DNA of 63,850 nucleotides from Eubacterium sp. GTDB lineage: Bacteria; Bacillota; Clostridia; Lachnospirales; Lachnospiraceae. The stretch is taken from the NCBI GenBank assembly GCA_017433295.1, contig JAFRHL010000042.1, forward strand, positions 1 to 63,850, written 5' to 3'. Made by a program: the position numbers and the translations under genes. Under the pieces are notes generated by a model. The model ran no database searches. It was given only the letters and a program-made list of their open reading frames with translations, and was not told the DNA's origin. Positions 56,079 to 63,365 of the stretch are shown here, piece by piece; position 1 is the first letter of the stretch, and each line of letters opens with the position of its first letter.

Positions 56079-56261
56079 TCAATCCTCTATCCTAACTTCT
56101 TTCAGTGCCTCAGTCAGCAGCCGATCTACCAACTGTTCCACCGTGATGCCGACCTCATGGGCCAGCTGATAAACAGATACATACGTATCAGGTGATACAA
56201 CTACAGATGTCCTTTTGGGTTTCCTGTCCTTGGTTTGTCGTTTTAAAACAATCTCTGCCAT
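56079..56261 (-). CDS. Small ribbon-helix-helix-like protein
   Basis: 60 residues with a basic N-terminus (KRQTKDRKPKR), a short strand (TSVVVSPDTYVSV) and two helices (YQLAHEVGITVEQLVDRLLTEALKEV), the layout of ribbon-helix-helix DNA-binding proteins. It could autoregulate the small-gene operon through the AGCTAAA repeats around its promoter. The ribosome site is GTAGGAGGGG. Confidence 0.65.
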   Translation of the reverse strand: MAEIVLKRQTKDRKPKRTSVVVSPDTYVSVYQLAHEVGITVEQLVDRLLTEALKEVRIED

Positions 56262-56270
56262 GTTCCCCTC

Positions 56271-56486
56271 CTACATCAAGGCGGCCTTGTAAAAACTGAA
56301 TGCCTTGCTGATTCCGTCAAATGTCCGTATCACGTAGTGATGTCTGGTCCTCATGTTGGTCACAATCACCGCATAGATTATCTTTCCTGCGATAGTCATT
56401 TTGCGAGTAAGTTCTACCCGGATGCCGATGATCCTGTTCTCGTGCTTCTTTAAAACCTTTACTTCTCTGTTTCCAATCTTTGTCAT
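56271..56486 (-). CDS. Small basic prophage protein, unknown
   Basis: 71 residues, lysine/arginine-rich, mainly beta by pattern (IIGIRVELTRKMTIAGKIIYAVIV), with C-terminal FDGISKAFSFYKAALM. I recognise no family. A strong GAGGAG site precedes the ATG, and the gene is 9 bp upstream of the RHH-like gene, so it is probably expressed with its neighbours. Confidence 0.6.
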   Translation of the reverse strand: MTKIGNREVKVLKKHENRIIGIRVELTRKMTIAGKIIYAVIVTNMRTRHHYVIRTFDGISKAFSFYKAALM

Positions 56487-56537
56487 GGTATTCTCCTCTC
56501 TACCGGTATAGCCCGACCGGCGACGGGATTAAATTGA

Positions 56538-56765
56538 TTAACAATAAACAATACAACCTTTTCTAACTTCCTGCATTTCAGATCCTACGATCTCAGCTCC
56601 TGGCCATTCCTCCCGGAAAGCATCGTAAGTATCAAATGTCTTTTCGTGTTTGCCAGTATAGCTGTCATGTGCGATCACCGGGCCGTTGCTTCCATACTGC
56701 TTTTTCTCTTCCTGATACCAGTATGCTTCGGTCCGGATATATTCGTCTGCAGAATTGTCTGCCAA
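56538..56765 (-). CDS. Small acidic prophage protein, possibly frameshifted at its start
   Basis: 75 residues from a TTG at 56763-56765, with no good ribosome site for that start. A strong AGGAGGAG site and ATG (56792-56794) lie just upstream in another frame, encoding MNFDLEMVA before diverging. A 1-base change near 56767 would join the two, so the real gene may span 56538-56794 with a frameshift. The body (HDSYTGKHEKTFDTYDAFREEWPGA, split here as two blocks) is acidic and not recognised. Confidence 0.45.
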   Translation of the reverse strand: MADNSADEYIRTEAYWYQEEKKQYGSNGPVIAHDSYTGKHEKTFDTYDAFREEWPGAEIVGSEMQEVRKGCIVYC

Positions 56766-56804
56766 GCGGCAACCATTTCCAAGTCAAAATTCATTGTTCT
56801 CCTC

Positions 56805-57203
56805 CTAACCTATCCTACGAATACTCTTGTCTGCATGTATCTCAAAATAACAATATCCCAACTCACTGTTATAAGGATATGTGGGAACATATACGTAAGC
56901 AAGAAACCCATTCCGGCTCAGTATGTTACTTTGTGTAGCCGGAAACTCCGGACAGTCAAGCAACAGCCCGATATGGATGTCTCCTTCAACAGTGTTAACG
57001 ATAATATGTGATATCCTTGTATCAGCATCGCTAAATCTCAATGCTCTTCTTTCAGTATCCTCAGGTTTGTCCGGCAAAGATACGCCGCCAATATTCCAGA
57101 ATTCCCGCAGGACATCTGCCGCACTGATACCTGTAGGAATGGCAGTCAATCTGCCCCTCAATGCATTCATGGCTAATACATCGATCATTGCTTTTCTACT
57201 CAT
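56805..57203 (-). CDS. Hypothetical prophage protein, 132 residues
   Basis: A soluble 132-residue protein with an excellent AGGAGG site 7 bp before the ATG. The N-terminal half is helical (IDVLAMNALRGRLTAIPTG) and the C-terminal half strand-rich (ISHIIVNTVEGDIHIGLLLD and GYCYFEIHADKSIRRIG). I recognise no family. It is the longest gene of the small-gene operon apart from the macro-domain gene. Confidence 0.65.
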   Translation of the reverse strand: MSRKAMIDVLAMNALRGRLTAIPTGISAADVLREFWNIGGVSLPDKPEDTERRALRFSDADTRISHIIVNTVEGDIHIGLLLDCPEFPATQSNILSRNGFLAYVYVPTYPYNSELGYCYFEIHADKSIRRIG

Positions 57204-57213
57204 AGCACACCTC

Positions 57214-57378
57214 CTACTGTACCCAGATAACCATATTACCCATCATCGTAATCTCCTCGTTTAAATACTTAAATCCATCCCGATCTATATCTGCCAAGGC
57301 ATTTTCATAGGCACCTGTGGCCCATGCCTCATACCTGGCGATCACAGCATTATCAGCTTTTCTCACAACCATAATCAT
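57214..57378 (-). CDS. Very small prophage protein, 54 residues
   Basis: ATG at 57376-57378, with GAGGAG 8 bp upstream, and stop at 57214. The product begins MIMVVRKADNAVIARYEAWA and ends GNMVIWVQ. It fits exactly between its neighbours, 22 bp after the frameshifted gene and 10 bp before the next. The spacing and ribosome site support it as real; function unknown. Confidence 0.6.
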   Translation of the reverse strand: MIMVVRKADNAVIARYEAWATGAYENALADIDRDGFKYLNEEITMMGNMVIWVQ

Positions 57379-57400
57379 TTAATTTTCTCCTCGTTATCTC

Positions 57401-57570
57401 TCATTTGAAAACAAACACTTCTCTGTGAAATTTCCCGTCTTTGCCCTCGTAGTTGAATCGGTAAATCTCTGATTTCTTGTACCCCTTCTTTACGAGCTCA
57501 AGCCACTTTTCTCTCTCTCTTCTTTTTCATTCCTTACTTCGTAAAACTCTCTGTAGATTCCATTTGCCAT
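57401..57570 (-). pseudogene. Small prophage gene frameshifted at an AG dinucleotide repeat
   Basis: An AGGAGG site and ATG (57568-57570) start MANGIYREFYEVRNEKEERE, then the frame runs into a stop within about 10 codons. In the next frame the sequence continues sensibly as EKWLELVKKGYKKSEIYRF and onward to a TGA at 57401. Removing one AG unit from the (AG)5 tract at 57511-57520 restores a single 56-codon reading frame. This is a true mutation, a phase-variable switch or a sequencing slip. Confidence 0.7.
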
Positions 57571-57582
57571 CTCAGTTCCTCC

Positions 57583-57795
57583 TTACCATGCTGTTGCAGC
57601 TATGTCGTCGTACATTGCCTTGTCGAGCCGGAACATCTCCAGGGCCTTCTTCTTTGTTATCGGCCCAAACAGTTCTACATAGTCGTTGAACTGGTACTCT
57701 TCCCAACACTCATATGTCTGATCTCCGCCCTCGTTGTAATGCTCCTTTGCCAGAGCCATCAGCTCTTCGTATGTCAATGCCTTTGCCTTTGCCAT
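57583..57795 (-). CDS. Small acidic prophage protein, 70 residues
   Basis: A helical 70-residue protein starting MAKAKALTYEELMALAKEHY, rich in acidic and aromatic residues (CWEEYQFNDYVELFGPITKK). No family recognised. A CAAGGAGGG site precedes the ATG. It begins 2 bp after the preceding gene's stop. Confidence 0.6.
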   Translation of the reverse strand: MAKAKALTYEELMALAKEHYNEGGDQTYECWEEYQFNDYVELFGPITKKKALEMFRLDKAMYDDIAATAW

Positions 57796-57797
57796 CG

Positions 57798-57998
57798 TTA
57801 TGCCCTCCTTGTCATTTCTGCCAGGAACCGCTTCATGTATGCGGACCGTTCTGATTTATTCATGTAGTTCATTGCTGTTGTATAAGCTTTGCAAAATCTT
57901 TCCTTGTCTGCAGCTTCGATCGCTTTGTCCATCTCTGCTGCAAGGACTGAAGATCTTCTTTTCCGATACTCTTTTTCCTGATCCCATGTTCTTTTCAT
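57798..57998 (-). CDS. Small basic helical prophage protein, 66 residues
   Basis: First gene of the leftward small-gene operon. 66 residues, strongly helical and charged (EKEYRKRRSSVLAAEMDKAIEA as the core), ending KRFLAEMTRRA. No family recognised. An AAAGGAGAG site precedes the ATG. A consensus sigma-A promoter lies about 50 bp upstream. Confidence 0.6.
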   Translation of the reverse strand: MKRTWDQEKEYRKRRSSVLAAEMDKAIEAADKERFCKAYTTAMNYMNKSERSAYMKRFLAEMTRRA

Positions 57999-58022
57999 TT
58001 TGTTGTCTCTCCTTTTTGTTTT

Positions 58023-58094
58023 TCAGCTAAATGTTTTTTACTAACACAAATATAGCAAAATTTATTTTTCTTGTCAATGCTTTTAGCTAAATTT
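58023..58094 (-). promoter_or_regulatory. Consensus promoter of the small-gene operon with flanking AGCTAAA repeats
   Basis: On the minus strand a perfect TTGACA (58072-58077) and TATATT (58049-58054) have a 17-bp spacer. AGCTAAA occurs at about 58025-58031, near the expected start site, and again inside the palindrome TTTAGCTAAA at 58082-58091, just upstream of the -35 box. Their symmetric placement suggests operators for a repressor, possibly the RHH-like protein of the operon. Confidence 0.75.
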
Positions 58095-58222
58095 TTTCAT
58101 CTGTATTTAAACACGGGAAAATTACTTTATTTGCGCGCGCGTATAGATATGTACGCATCAGGAACGACAGGCGGAGCTATTCCTCTCTAATTTACCTTTT
58201 TCATATACTCTATAGAAATTTT

Positions 58223-58373
58223 TGTAATAATGTAATAATCTTTGAAGAGCCTTTATTGATGCGGTTTTAAGAGATTACAAGAAATGTAATATCATGTAAT
58301 ATTGTAAGAAAAAAATATTACAATATTACATTTTGAAATGCTTTGTAATATGGTTTGTAATGAATTTTGTAAT
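58223..58373. repeat. Cluster of ten TGTAAT hexamers
   Basis: TGTAAT or its complement occurs at 58223, 58231, 58274, 58285, 58295, 58317, 58325, 58344, 58356 and 58368, seven in one orientation and three inverted. The 150-bp, very AT-rich interval lies between the endolysin terminator and the small-gene operon promoter and encodes nothing. Multiple binding sites for a phage regulator are possible. Confidence 0.75.
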
Positions 58374-58400
58374 AAAAAAAAGAAGCCCCGAAGGGCTTCT
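58372..58400 (-). terminator. Rho-independent terminator of the lysis operon
   Basis: AGAAGCCC (58381-58388) and GGGCTTCT (58393-58400) form an 8-bp stem with a 4-base loop, followed on the minus strand by nine T residues. It lies 24 bp after the endolysin stop. Confidence 0.93.
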
Positions 58401-58423
58401 AAAAGTTAGCTGGATATGATTTT

Positions 58424-59716
58424 TTATGGTTTGATAAGCTTCCCGGCCTTAAGCAAGGTCAGCAATTTTGTGTTCTGGGCGGCAGATCCTGAGTATGAAC
58501 TAATCCCATTCTTTGCGGCGATCTTCTTTCTGACCGTCATGGATCTGTCTCTTACTCCAACGTCTCCCAGGGCATCCACAAGGGATCCTGATTTGCCGGT
58601 GTACTTCTTATAGTAGGAAACGGCAACGGCTGCAGATGAGGCTGTGGATGTCACAGAGGGCTGACCACACACGGCGCTGTAGTCAGGTCTGCCGTATCCA
58701 AGGATCCTGGAGTATCCAGCGGTGTAGCTCTTCTCGCACACTCCGCCACCATTGTCGATGACGGATGATGCTCCGCTCGTGTTGCCTTCTACGGTATAGA
58801 CCTTGCCACCATTCACCTTATAGACAAATCCGATGTGATTTGCCCCACTGTGGCGGGTACCAGAAAAGAAGATCACATCACCAGCTTTCGGACTGGAAGT
58901 GTGATACCTTTTCTTCTTTATAAAGTTCTGTCTGATCGTCTCACAGGCAGCAGAATAAGCACCACAAAGAAGTTGTCTGCCTGCAGTATTGCCAAAGGCC
59001 GTATAGAAAAGCCAGGACAGGAAGGAAGCGCACCAATAGGTACCGTTCATACCCATCCATTTCCCATACTTTGTATAGTTGTTGCTGCCGGCATTGGCGG
59101 TCTTGCTGTCAAGGTTACTGTTAGATCTCTTCTCCAGGTATCCGACTTCACCGAATGCGATCTCTTTCAGCCAGTCCGCGGGAGCCATTGCATCCAGCAC
59201 GGTGTAGCACTCATCCCCCCACTTATCCCGATAGGCCTGTCTGGTGTATCCAAAAGGATCCACACCGGTATTATAGCCGCCTGGGAAATCATAGAAGGTG
59301 TATGTACTGCCCATCTTATTCTTGATGACGGTCTTATGTCTCTTCCACTTTGACTTGTCAGCCTTGACAGAGGTACTGCCTGTCTTGACCGTAGACAGAT
59401 CACTCATGCAGTCATGCTCATCAATGTATCTGGGAAGAGTACGCAGGCCTTCACAGAATACCTTTTTGACGATCCAGATTACAAGAGGATTTGTCGTACC
59501 TGCATTGAATCGGGCGCTTCCTTTAGCATACCACCCGGATGTCAGGACCTTTACAAGATTAGCAGCAGTTGCATGCTCATCTCCTCTAATGTCGGTACGA
59601 TTGGCGATCTGGGAGGCCTCAGCGAACCATCCTGCGATGGTACCTTGTTCATGTAAGACTATATTAGCCACGCCCCTGATCTGTTTATCGGTCAATTTAT
59701 ACTTTGGAAACTTCAT
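58424..59716 (-). CDS. Phage endolysin with CHAP and Cpl-7-like wall-binding domains
   Basis: A modular peptidoglycan hydrolase of 430 residues that opens the wall at lysis. Residues 1-105 resemble a SleB-type cell-wall hydrolase domain (GVANIVLHEQGTIAGW and ASQIANR). Residues about 185-345 form a CHAP amidase/endopeptidase domain with Cys229 (YWCASF), His294 and Glu310. Residues 366-430 match a Cpl-7-type wall-binding repeat (SLVDALGDVGVRDRS ... LLKAGKLIKP). The start at 59716 overlaps the holin gene by 20 bp, typical for lysis cassettes. Confidence 0.88.
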   Translation of the reverse strand: MKFPKYKLTDKQIRGVANIVLHEQGTIAGWFAEASQIANRTDIRGDEHATAANLVKVLTSGWYAKGSARFNAGTTNPLVIWIVKKVFCEGLRTLPRYIDEHDCMSDLSTVKTGSTSVKADKSKWKRHKTVIKNKMGSTYTFYDFPGGYNTGVDPFGYTRQAYRDKWGDECYTVLDAMAPADWLKEIAFGEVGYLEKRSNSNLDSKTANAGSNNYTKYGKWMGMNGTYWCASFLSWLFYTAFGNTAGRQLLCGAYSAACETIRQNFIKKKRYHTSSPKAGDVIFFSGTRHSGANHIGFVYKVNGGKVYTVEGNTSGASSVIDNGGGVCEKSYTAGYSRILGYGRPDYSAVCGQPSVTSTASSAAVAVSYYKKYTGKSGSLVDALGDVGVRDRSMTVRKKIAAKNGISSYSGSAAQNTKLLTLLKAGKLIKP

Positions 59717-60158
59717 CCTTATCACTATCCTTTCCAGGCACACTGCTCATCTCATCCGTCATCTCGTCCAGAAATTTCTCGATGCATTTCTTCACTTTGA
59801 GCGGGACTGGTAATTCCAGTAAAGTCATATTTTTAAGAATTGACACCGCTTCATATAAGATGAAAAGTAAACAGAAAAATTCACTCATTCCAAGTTTCGC
59901 GATACCGAGAACCTTGATATATTCTTCCGGAACCATGAACAAAGCATTGACGTGAACGATCACGTCAACGGCCATCAGGGCCACGATACTGACCAGCATA
60001 GCCACTTTACGAATGGCCCCGTCAATCCCAAAAGCGGAATTGAATTTGTGGTACTTGATTGCTCTGAGAACTCCTAAAATAGTATCCAGAACGATTGCAA
60101 TCAAAAGGATCTTTAAAAAACTGCTAGAACTTAATAATGAGACTATCTTCATAGGCAT
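59697..60158 (-). CDS. Phage holin (Phage_holin_4 family)
   Basis: A 153-residue holin of the TcdE/toxin-secretion-lysis type that permeabilises the membrane to release endolysin. Three hydrophobic segments are visible (about 12-30, 50-66 and 85-110), and the family block LGIAKLGMSEFFCLLFILYEAVS lies in the third. The tail is acidic. The start at 60158 follows AGGAGG; the preceding gene ends 11 bp upstream. Confidence 0.88.
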   Translation of the reverse strand: MPMKIVSLLSSSSFLKILLIAIVLDTILGVLRAIKYHKFNSAFGIDGAIRKVAMLVSIVALMAVDVIVHVNALFMVPEEYIKVLGIAKLGMSEFFCLLFILYEAVSILKNMTLLELPVPLKVKKCIEKFLDEMTDEMSSVPGKDSDKDEVSKV

Positions 60159-60169
60159 ATTTGAACCTC

Positions 60170-60982
60170 CTATTTCCATCGCAGGATCTCACTGATCTTA
60201 CGATTCTTGTGATAAACTTTGCTATAATCAGGCATAATACCTTTTGAATAATTACCATTAGCATGGCCGCCCTCGTACATGATGTATCCTTTGCCTGTGT
60301 AGGTAAACGTGTGAGTCACACCCTCAAAGGCGATGATGTCCCCTGGCTTCAGAAGACCAGCATCCACAGCCTGTTTTACGGTCATACCGATGGGATCGCC
60401 TTTTGTTATACGAGTAAACTTATTCTTGAAATCACCAGTATAATATGACTTAAAGGTTCCATTTGCACCGGATACCCAGGACTTCCCGTCCTTCCGTTTG
60501 ATCCCCAGGGTCTTCAGTGCCCAGCTGATAGGCACAAGGCAGGTAATCCCTACTACCTTTTTTGTGGTAACCATATCTATGACAGTCTGAAAACTGCCGT
60601 TATTTATGGCTGATACGTAGTGGTATTTAAAATATTTGTAATGGGCTTTGATGTATTCGTGGTAGGTTCCCAGATAACCCAGGAACTGCAGGACGACATC
60701 CGAGACATACTCAACATAGGCCGCATTCAAAAAGCCGTATTTGCCACCATAGCAAATGTAATACCAGATCTTCCCGTCTTCCGACAAGATTGCATCACAG
60801 ACCTCAACGACATCACCCTGCGCCAGTGGAGAGAAGGAACACAGGCTCTTGTCAGCCCCCGCCCAGTTGCGGACATTGAGCCCTTTGGCTTTCACCCACG
60901 CTTTAAAGACTGCTTTTTTACTTGGGCTCGTCTGCTCCGACAGTTTGAATATCGTCCGGCTCCCCGCTGTTATCTTCGTCAT
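60170..60982 (-). CDS. Phage wall-active protein with SH3-like and NlpC/P60-like regions
   Basis: 270 residues. Residues about 27-90 look like a bacterial SH3 domain (VKAKGLNVRNWAG and GDVVEVCDAIL). The C-terminal half (GITCLVPISWALKTLGI and LLKPGDIIAFEGVTHTF with a following HANGNY) has the layout of an NlpC/P60 cysteine peptidase with candidate Cys and His. It may be an accessory lysin or tail-associated wall hydrolase. The start at 60982 follows GGAGAG and lies inside the upstream gene by 65 bp. Confidence 0.6.
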   Translation of the reverse strand: MTKITAGSRTIFKLSEQTSPSKKAVFKAWVKAKGLNVRNWAGADKSLCSFSPLAQGDVVEVCDAILSEDGKIWYYICYGGKYGFLNAAYVEYVSDVVLQFLGYLGTYHEYIKAHYKYFKYHYVSAINNGSFQTVIDMVTTKKVVGITCLVPISWALKTLGIKRKDGKSWVSGANGTFKSYYTGDFKNKFTRITKGDPIGMTVKQAVDAGLLKPGDIIAFEGVTHTFTYTGKGYIMYEGGHANGNYSKGIMPDYSKVYHKNRKISEILRWK

Positions 60983-61253
60983 CTTTGATCTCTCCTTCCA
61001 TGTAGAAATGGCCAATCAGGCTGCCATCCGGCTGATTCACAGTCTGAGTCCCGGCCAGATGGGAATTAAGAAGAGTAACCACAGTCTCTCCCTCCTCTCT
61101 GATCTGAATCTCAGAAAGATTATCCTCCGTCATCTTGTTCCATGCCTTTTTAAAAGCTGCTGCGTTTTTGCAGGCCATGACATAGTGCTTCGGATATGAG
61201 GCCTCAATCAATTCGATAGTAGTCCCATCTTTCAGTATCATTTCCAGTTTCAT
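60918..61253 (-). CDS. Hypothetical phage protein between the RT and lysis genes
   Basis: 111 residues, acidic C-terminus (EIKDDEDNSGEPDD). The first 50 residues suggest a small alpha/beta domain (MKLEMILKDGTTIELIEASY); proteins of this sort follow tail-fibre genes in many Firmicute phages. No family is claimed. It starts 15 bp after the reverse transcriptase stop, with a GGAGGACG site, so the DGR and lysis genes appear to share one transcript. Confidence 0.65.
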   Translation of the reverse strand: MKLEMILKDGTTIELIEASYPKHYVMACKNAAAFKKAWNKMTEDNLSEIQIREEGETVVTLLNSHLAGTQTVNQPDGSLIGHFYMEGEIKDDEDNSGEPDDIQTVGADEPK

Positions 61254-61268
61254 ACTTTCGTCCTCCTT

Positions 61269-62462
61269 TCAGAGCATTAAAAAAGCACCTCCCATTGGAA
61301 GATGCTTCTTGTGTAGCAGTTTTATGTCACCCCCCGATATTATCCAGGGGTCGATGAACAGCTGATTATATAGTTTACACATATTTTGTAGAGTGTGCCA
61401 TGCGTTGAAATTCTTAGCATATGCGCTCCATGATTGAAATGACGTATAGATGTCTGTGTAAGTCATTACACCTGATTCAAGCAGTGGCACAAACTTTTTC
61501 AGTTTTCGTCTTTCCCGGACCACAGACTTTTTATATATCCGGCGTACTACTTTCCCTGTCTTTGTCAGGGTAAATCTGGTCTTCAGGAAGGTAAATCCGT
61601 GGGAAATCTTCACGATTTGCGTCTTCTTCTCATTGAGCGTGATACCAAGCTCTTTGCAGATCTTTCTGATCTCATCCATGCAGTGATGCAGATACTCTTT
61701 GCTCTCATGGATAAGATATCCATCATCCATATACCGGCCATAGCCTCTGATCCGCAGCACCTCTTTGACATAGTGGTCAAGTCGGTTTGCAGATGCCAGG
61801 GCGAATGTCTGGCTGATCTGACTTCCCAGTCCAAGGCCAATATCACCAAAGCAGTCAATAAAATGTTCTGTCAGCGCAATGATCCTTTCATCCGTGAACT
61901 GTTCCTTCATGATTTGTTTGCAAAGCTCATGGGACACATTATCGAAGAATTTTGAAAAGTCAAACAGGAGAATATAACCTTCCGTTCCATGCTTCTGGTA
62001 ATGCTCATGAAGATGCCGGCACATTCTGCGAATAGAAAAATGATATCCCCTGTTTTCCAACGATGCAGCATTATCATAGATGAAGGTCGGAGCCAACATT
62101 GGGACCAATGCATTATCGCAAAGACAGCGTTGAACAACCCTCTCAACGACTGTCACGGACTTTATATGCCGGATCTTTCCCCGTTCGTTGATATCAAACT
62201 CGTAAAAGCCGCTGGATTTGAACTTGCCTTCCTGCAGCCGGGTGTAAGTCTGATTCACCATCATCGGGGCCTGTGTGATATACTTCTGTACAGATGCTTT
62301 CCATGCCACATTCCTGCGGCACTTTTTATATGACTTATAAAGGTTGTCGTAGGAAAATACGATATCAAAGTCATCAAAACAAGCACGGCTCTGTATCTTC
62401 TTTGCCGTGCGTCTTTCAACCCTTCTCTGATATCTTGCTTCCCGTCTTTCCTCGCTTGTCAT
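61269..62462 (-). CDS. Reverse transcriptase of a diversity-generating retroelement
   Basis: A 397-residue DGR-type reverse transcriptase that copies the template repeat with errors at adenines and feeds cDNA to the variable repeat. The finger/palm motifs are visible: FDFSKFFD (167-174), LGSQISQ (212-218) and the catalytic YMDD (244-247). The LGSQISQ segment has SQ where group II intron enzymes have SP, which is the hallmark of DGRs. There is no endonuclease or maturase domain, and the length is typical. It lies directly behind the template repeat, with avd and the target gene upstream in transcription order. The ATG follows AAAGGAACC. Confidence 0.96.
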   Translation of the reverse strand: MTSEERREARYQRRVERRTAKKIQSRACFDDFDIVFSYDNLYKSYKKCRRNVAWKASVQKYITQAPMMVNQTYTRLQEGKFKSSGFYEFDINERGKIRHIKSVTVVERVVQRCLCDNALVPMLAPTFIYDNAASLENRGYHFSIRRMCRHLHEHYQKHGTEGYILLFDFSKFFDNVSHELCKQIMKEQFTDERIIALTEHFIDCFGDIGLGLGSQISQTFALASANRLDHYVKEVLRIRGYGRYMDDGYLIHESKEYLHHCMDEIRKICKELGITLNEKKTQIVKISHGFTFLKTRFTLTKTGKVVRRIYKKSVVRERRKLKKFVPLLESGVMTYTDIYTSFQSWSAYAKNFNAWHTLQNMCKLYNQLFIDPWIISGGDIKLLHKKHLPMGGAFLML

Positions 62463-62696
62463 TGTCTATAGGTTCCTTTTCTCTCTGATCACTTTTGTAC
62501 AGCTGTCGGATGGTTACATATAGCCGTATAAGGTCAGCTGGCATGAAACAGCGCATCACCATCAAGCACTGCCATGCAAGCAGCGTCCGCCAGGACCTAT
62601 CAAAAGTGTTATTTACCATGCTCTCACATGGAGGGTCTTGCTCTCCTTCTCATCCTCTTGCACTGATTTCACCACAAGGTTACTTTGTCTCGCAGA

Positions 62697-62815
62697 TGAG
62701 GATCCCACGGGGAGCGCATTAGAGTTGTTGGCGTTATTATTGTTATTGTTGCCGTTGCTGTTCACGCCATTGAAGTTATTGTTGTTATTAGCAGACCGAC
62801 ACCACCAGAACTCGG
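62697..62815 (-). other. DGR template repeat (TR)
   Basis: Read on the minus strand this non-coding segment is the donor of diversity. The stretch 62704-62815 (112 bp) aligns gap-free to the variable repeat at 63419-63530, offset 715 bp. It contains 17 AAY codons in the target's frame, giving runs of asparagine. It differs from VR at 16 positions, 15 of them template adenines. It lies between avd and the RT gene. The rest of the 390-bp gap (62463-62850) encodes no gene and probably belongs to the structured DGR RNA. Confidence 0.97.
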
Positions 62816-62850
62816 TACGTCACAGTGTATAGAACAAAACCCAAAGTAGA

Positions 62851-63255
62851 TTACACGATGTTTTTATAACGTGCCTTGTCTTTTTTCAGTGTACCTTTTA
62901 CAAGCCGAAGTTCCTTTTCTACAAGGTCCATCCAGAATTTTATGACATTCGGCTCTAATCCAAAAAGCTCATGGGCAACCTCGATCTGTGAGATGAGGCT
63001 GTTCAGTTCCGCATTTGCCCGGAGTAGATAGTCCCTCCGGAGCTGGACTTCATGGGCATTGGTCGGATAAATGCTGTTCGCCATCTTCGTGTACTGATGC
63101 ACCCGTGTAGCTGAGTTAGCAATAGGCTGCGCGATGTAAAAAGTATACCGTTTGGGGAAGCCGACACACTTCTGTATCGTATAGATCTGAAGTTGCCGGG
63201 CAGTGTGGATGAATTCCATCTCAGACTCCGCACGTTGACTTCGGATAACTGACAT
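62851..63255 (-). CDS. avd: DGR accessory protein (Avd-like four-helix bundle)
   Basis: A basic, helical protein of about 134 residues located between target gene and template repeat, as avd is in Bordetella phage BPP-1. Avd forms a pentameric barrel that binds the RT and the DGR RNA and is needed for mutagenic copying. The helices are suggested by EMEFIHTARQLQIYTIQK, VQLRRDYLLRANAELNSLI and VIKFWMDLVEKELRLVK. The ATG at 63255 is preceded by AGGTG; a GTG at 63264 behind GGAG is an alternative. Confidence 0.85.
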   Translation of the reverse strand: MSVIRSQRAESEMEFIHTARQLQIYTIQKCVGFPKRYTFYIAQPIANSATRVHQYTKMANSIYPTNAHEVQLRRDYLLRANAELNSLISQIEVAHELFGLEPNVIKFWMDLVEKELRLVKGTLKKDKARYKNIV

Positions 63256-63281
63256 TGTTTTCACCTACTTTCTCCAAACGG

Positions 63282-63287
63282 ATTATA
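63282..63287 (-). promoter_or_regulatory. Candidate -10 box for avd-TR-RT
   Basis: A perfect TATAAT on the minus strand lies about 27 bp upstream of avd, in an AT-rich segment after the terminator-like hairpin. No good -35 box stands at 17 bp, so the call is tentative. Confidence 0.35.
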
Positions 63288-63311
63288 CTTTATACAATGC
63301 AAAAATTCCAG

Positions 63312-63336
63312 AAAAATTTTCGCCGCTTACGCGGCG
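63312..63336 (-). terminator. Terminator-like hairpin between target gene and avd
   Basis: CGCCGC (63321-63326) and GCGGCG (63331-63336) form a GC-rich stem with a TTAC/GTAA loop, followed on the minus strand by AAAATTTTT. A further short stem, GGGC/GCCC, lies at about 63340-63352. Confidence 0.55.
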
Positions 63337-63365
63337 TCTGGGCGTAATGCCCCATAGGCTCCTAT

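Noticed and set aside
62638-62832. Plus-strand open frame rich in Leu across the template repeat
   Set aside because: It is the complement of the asparagine-codon runs of TR; the GTT/ATT repeats are explained by the DGR, not by a gene or a simple microsatellite.
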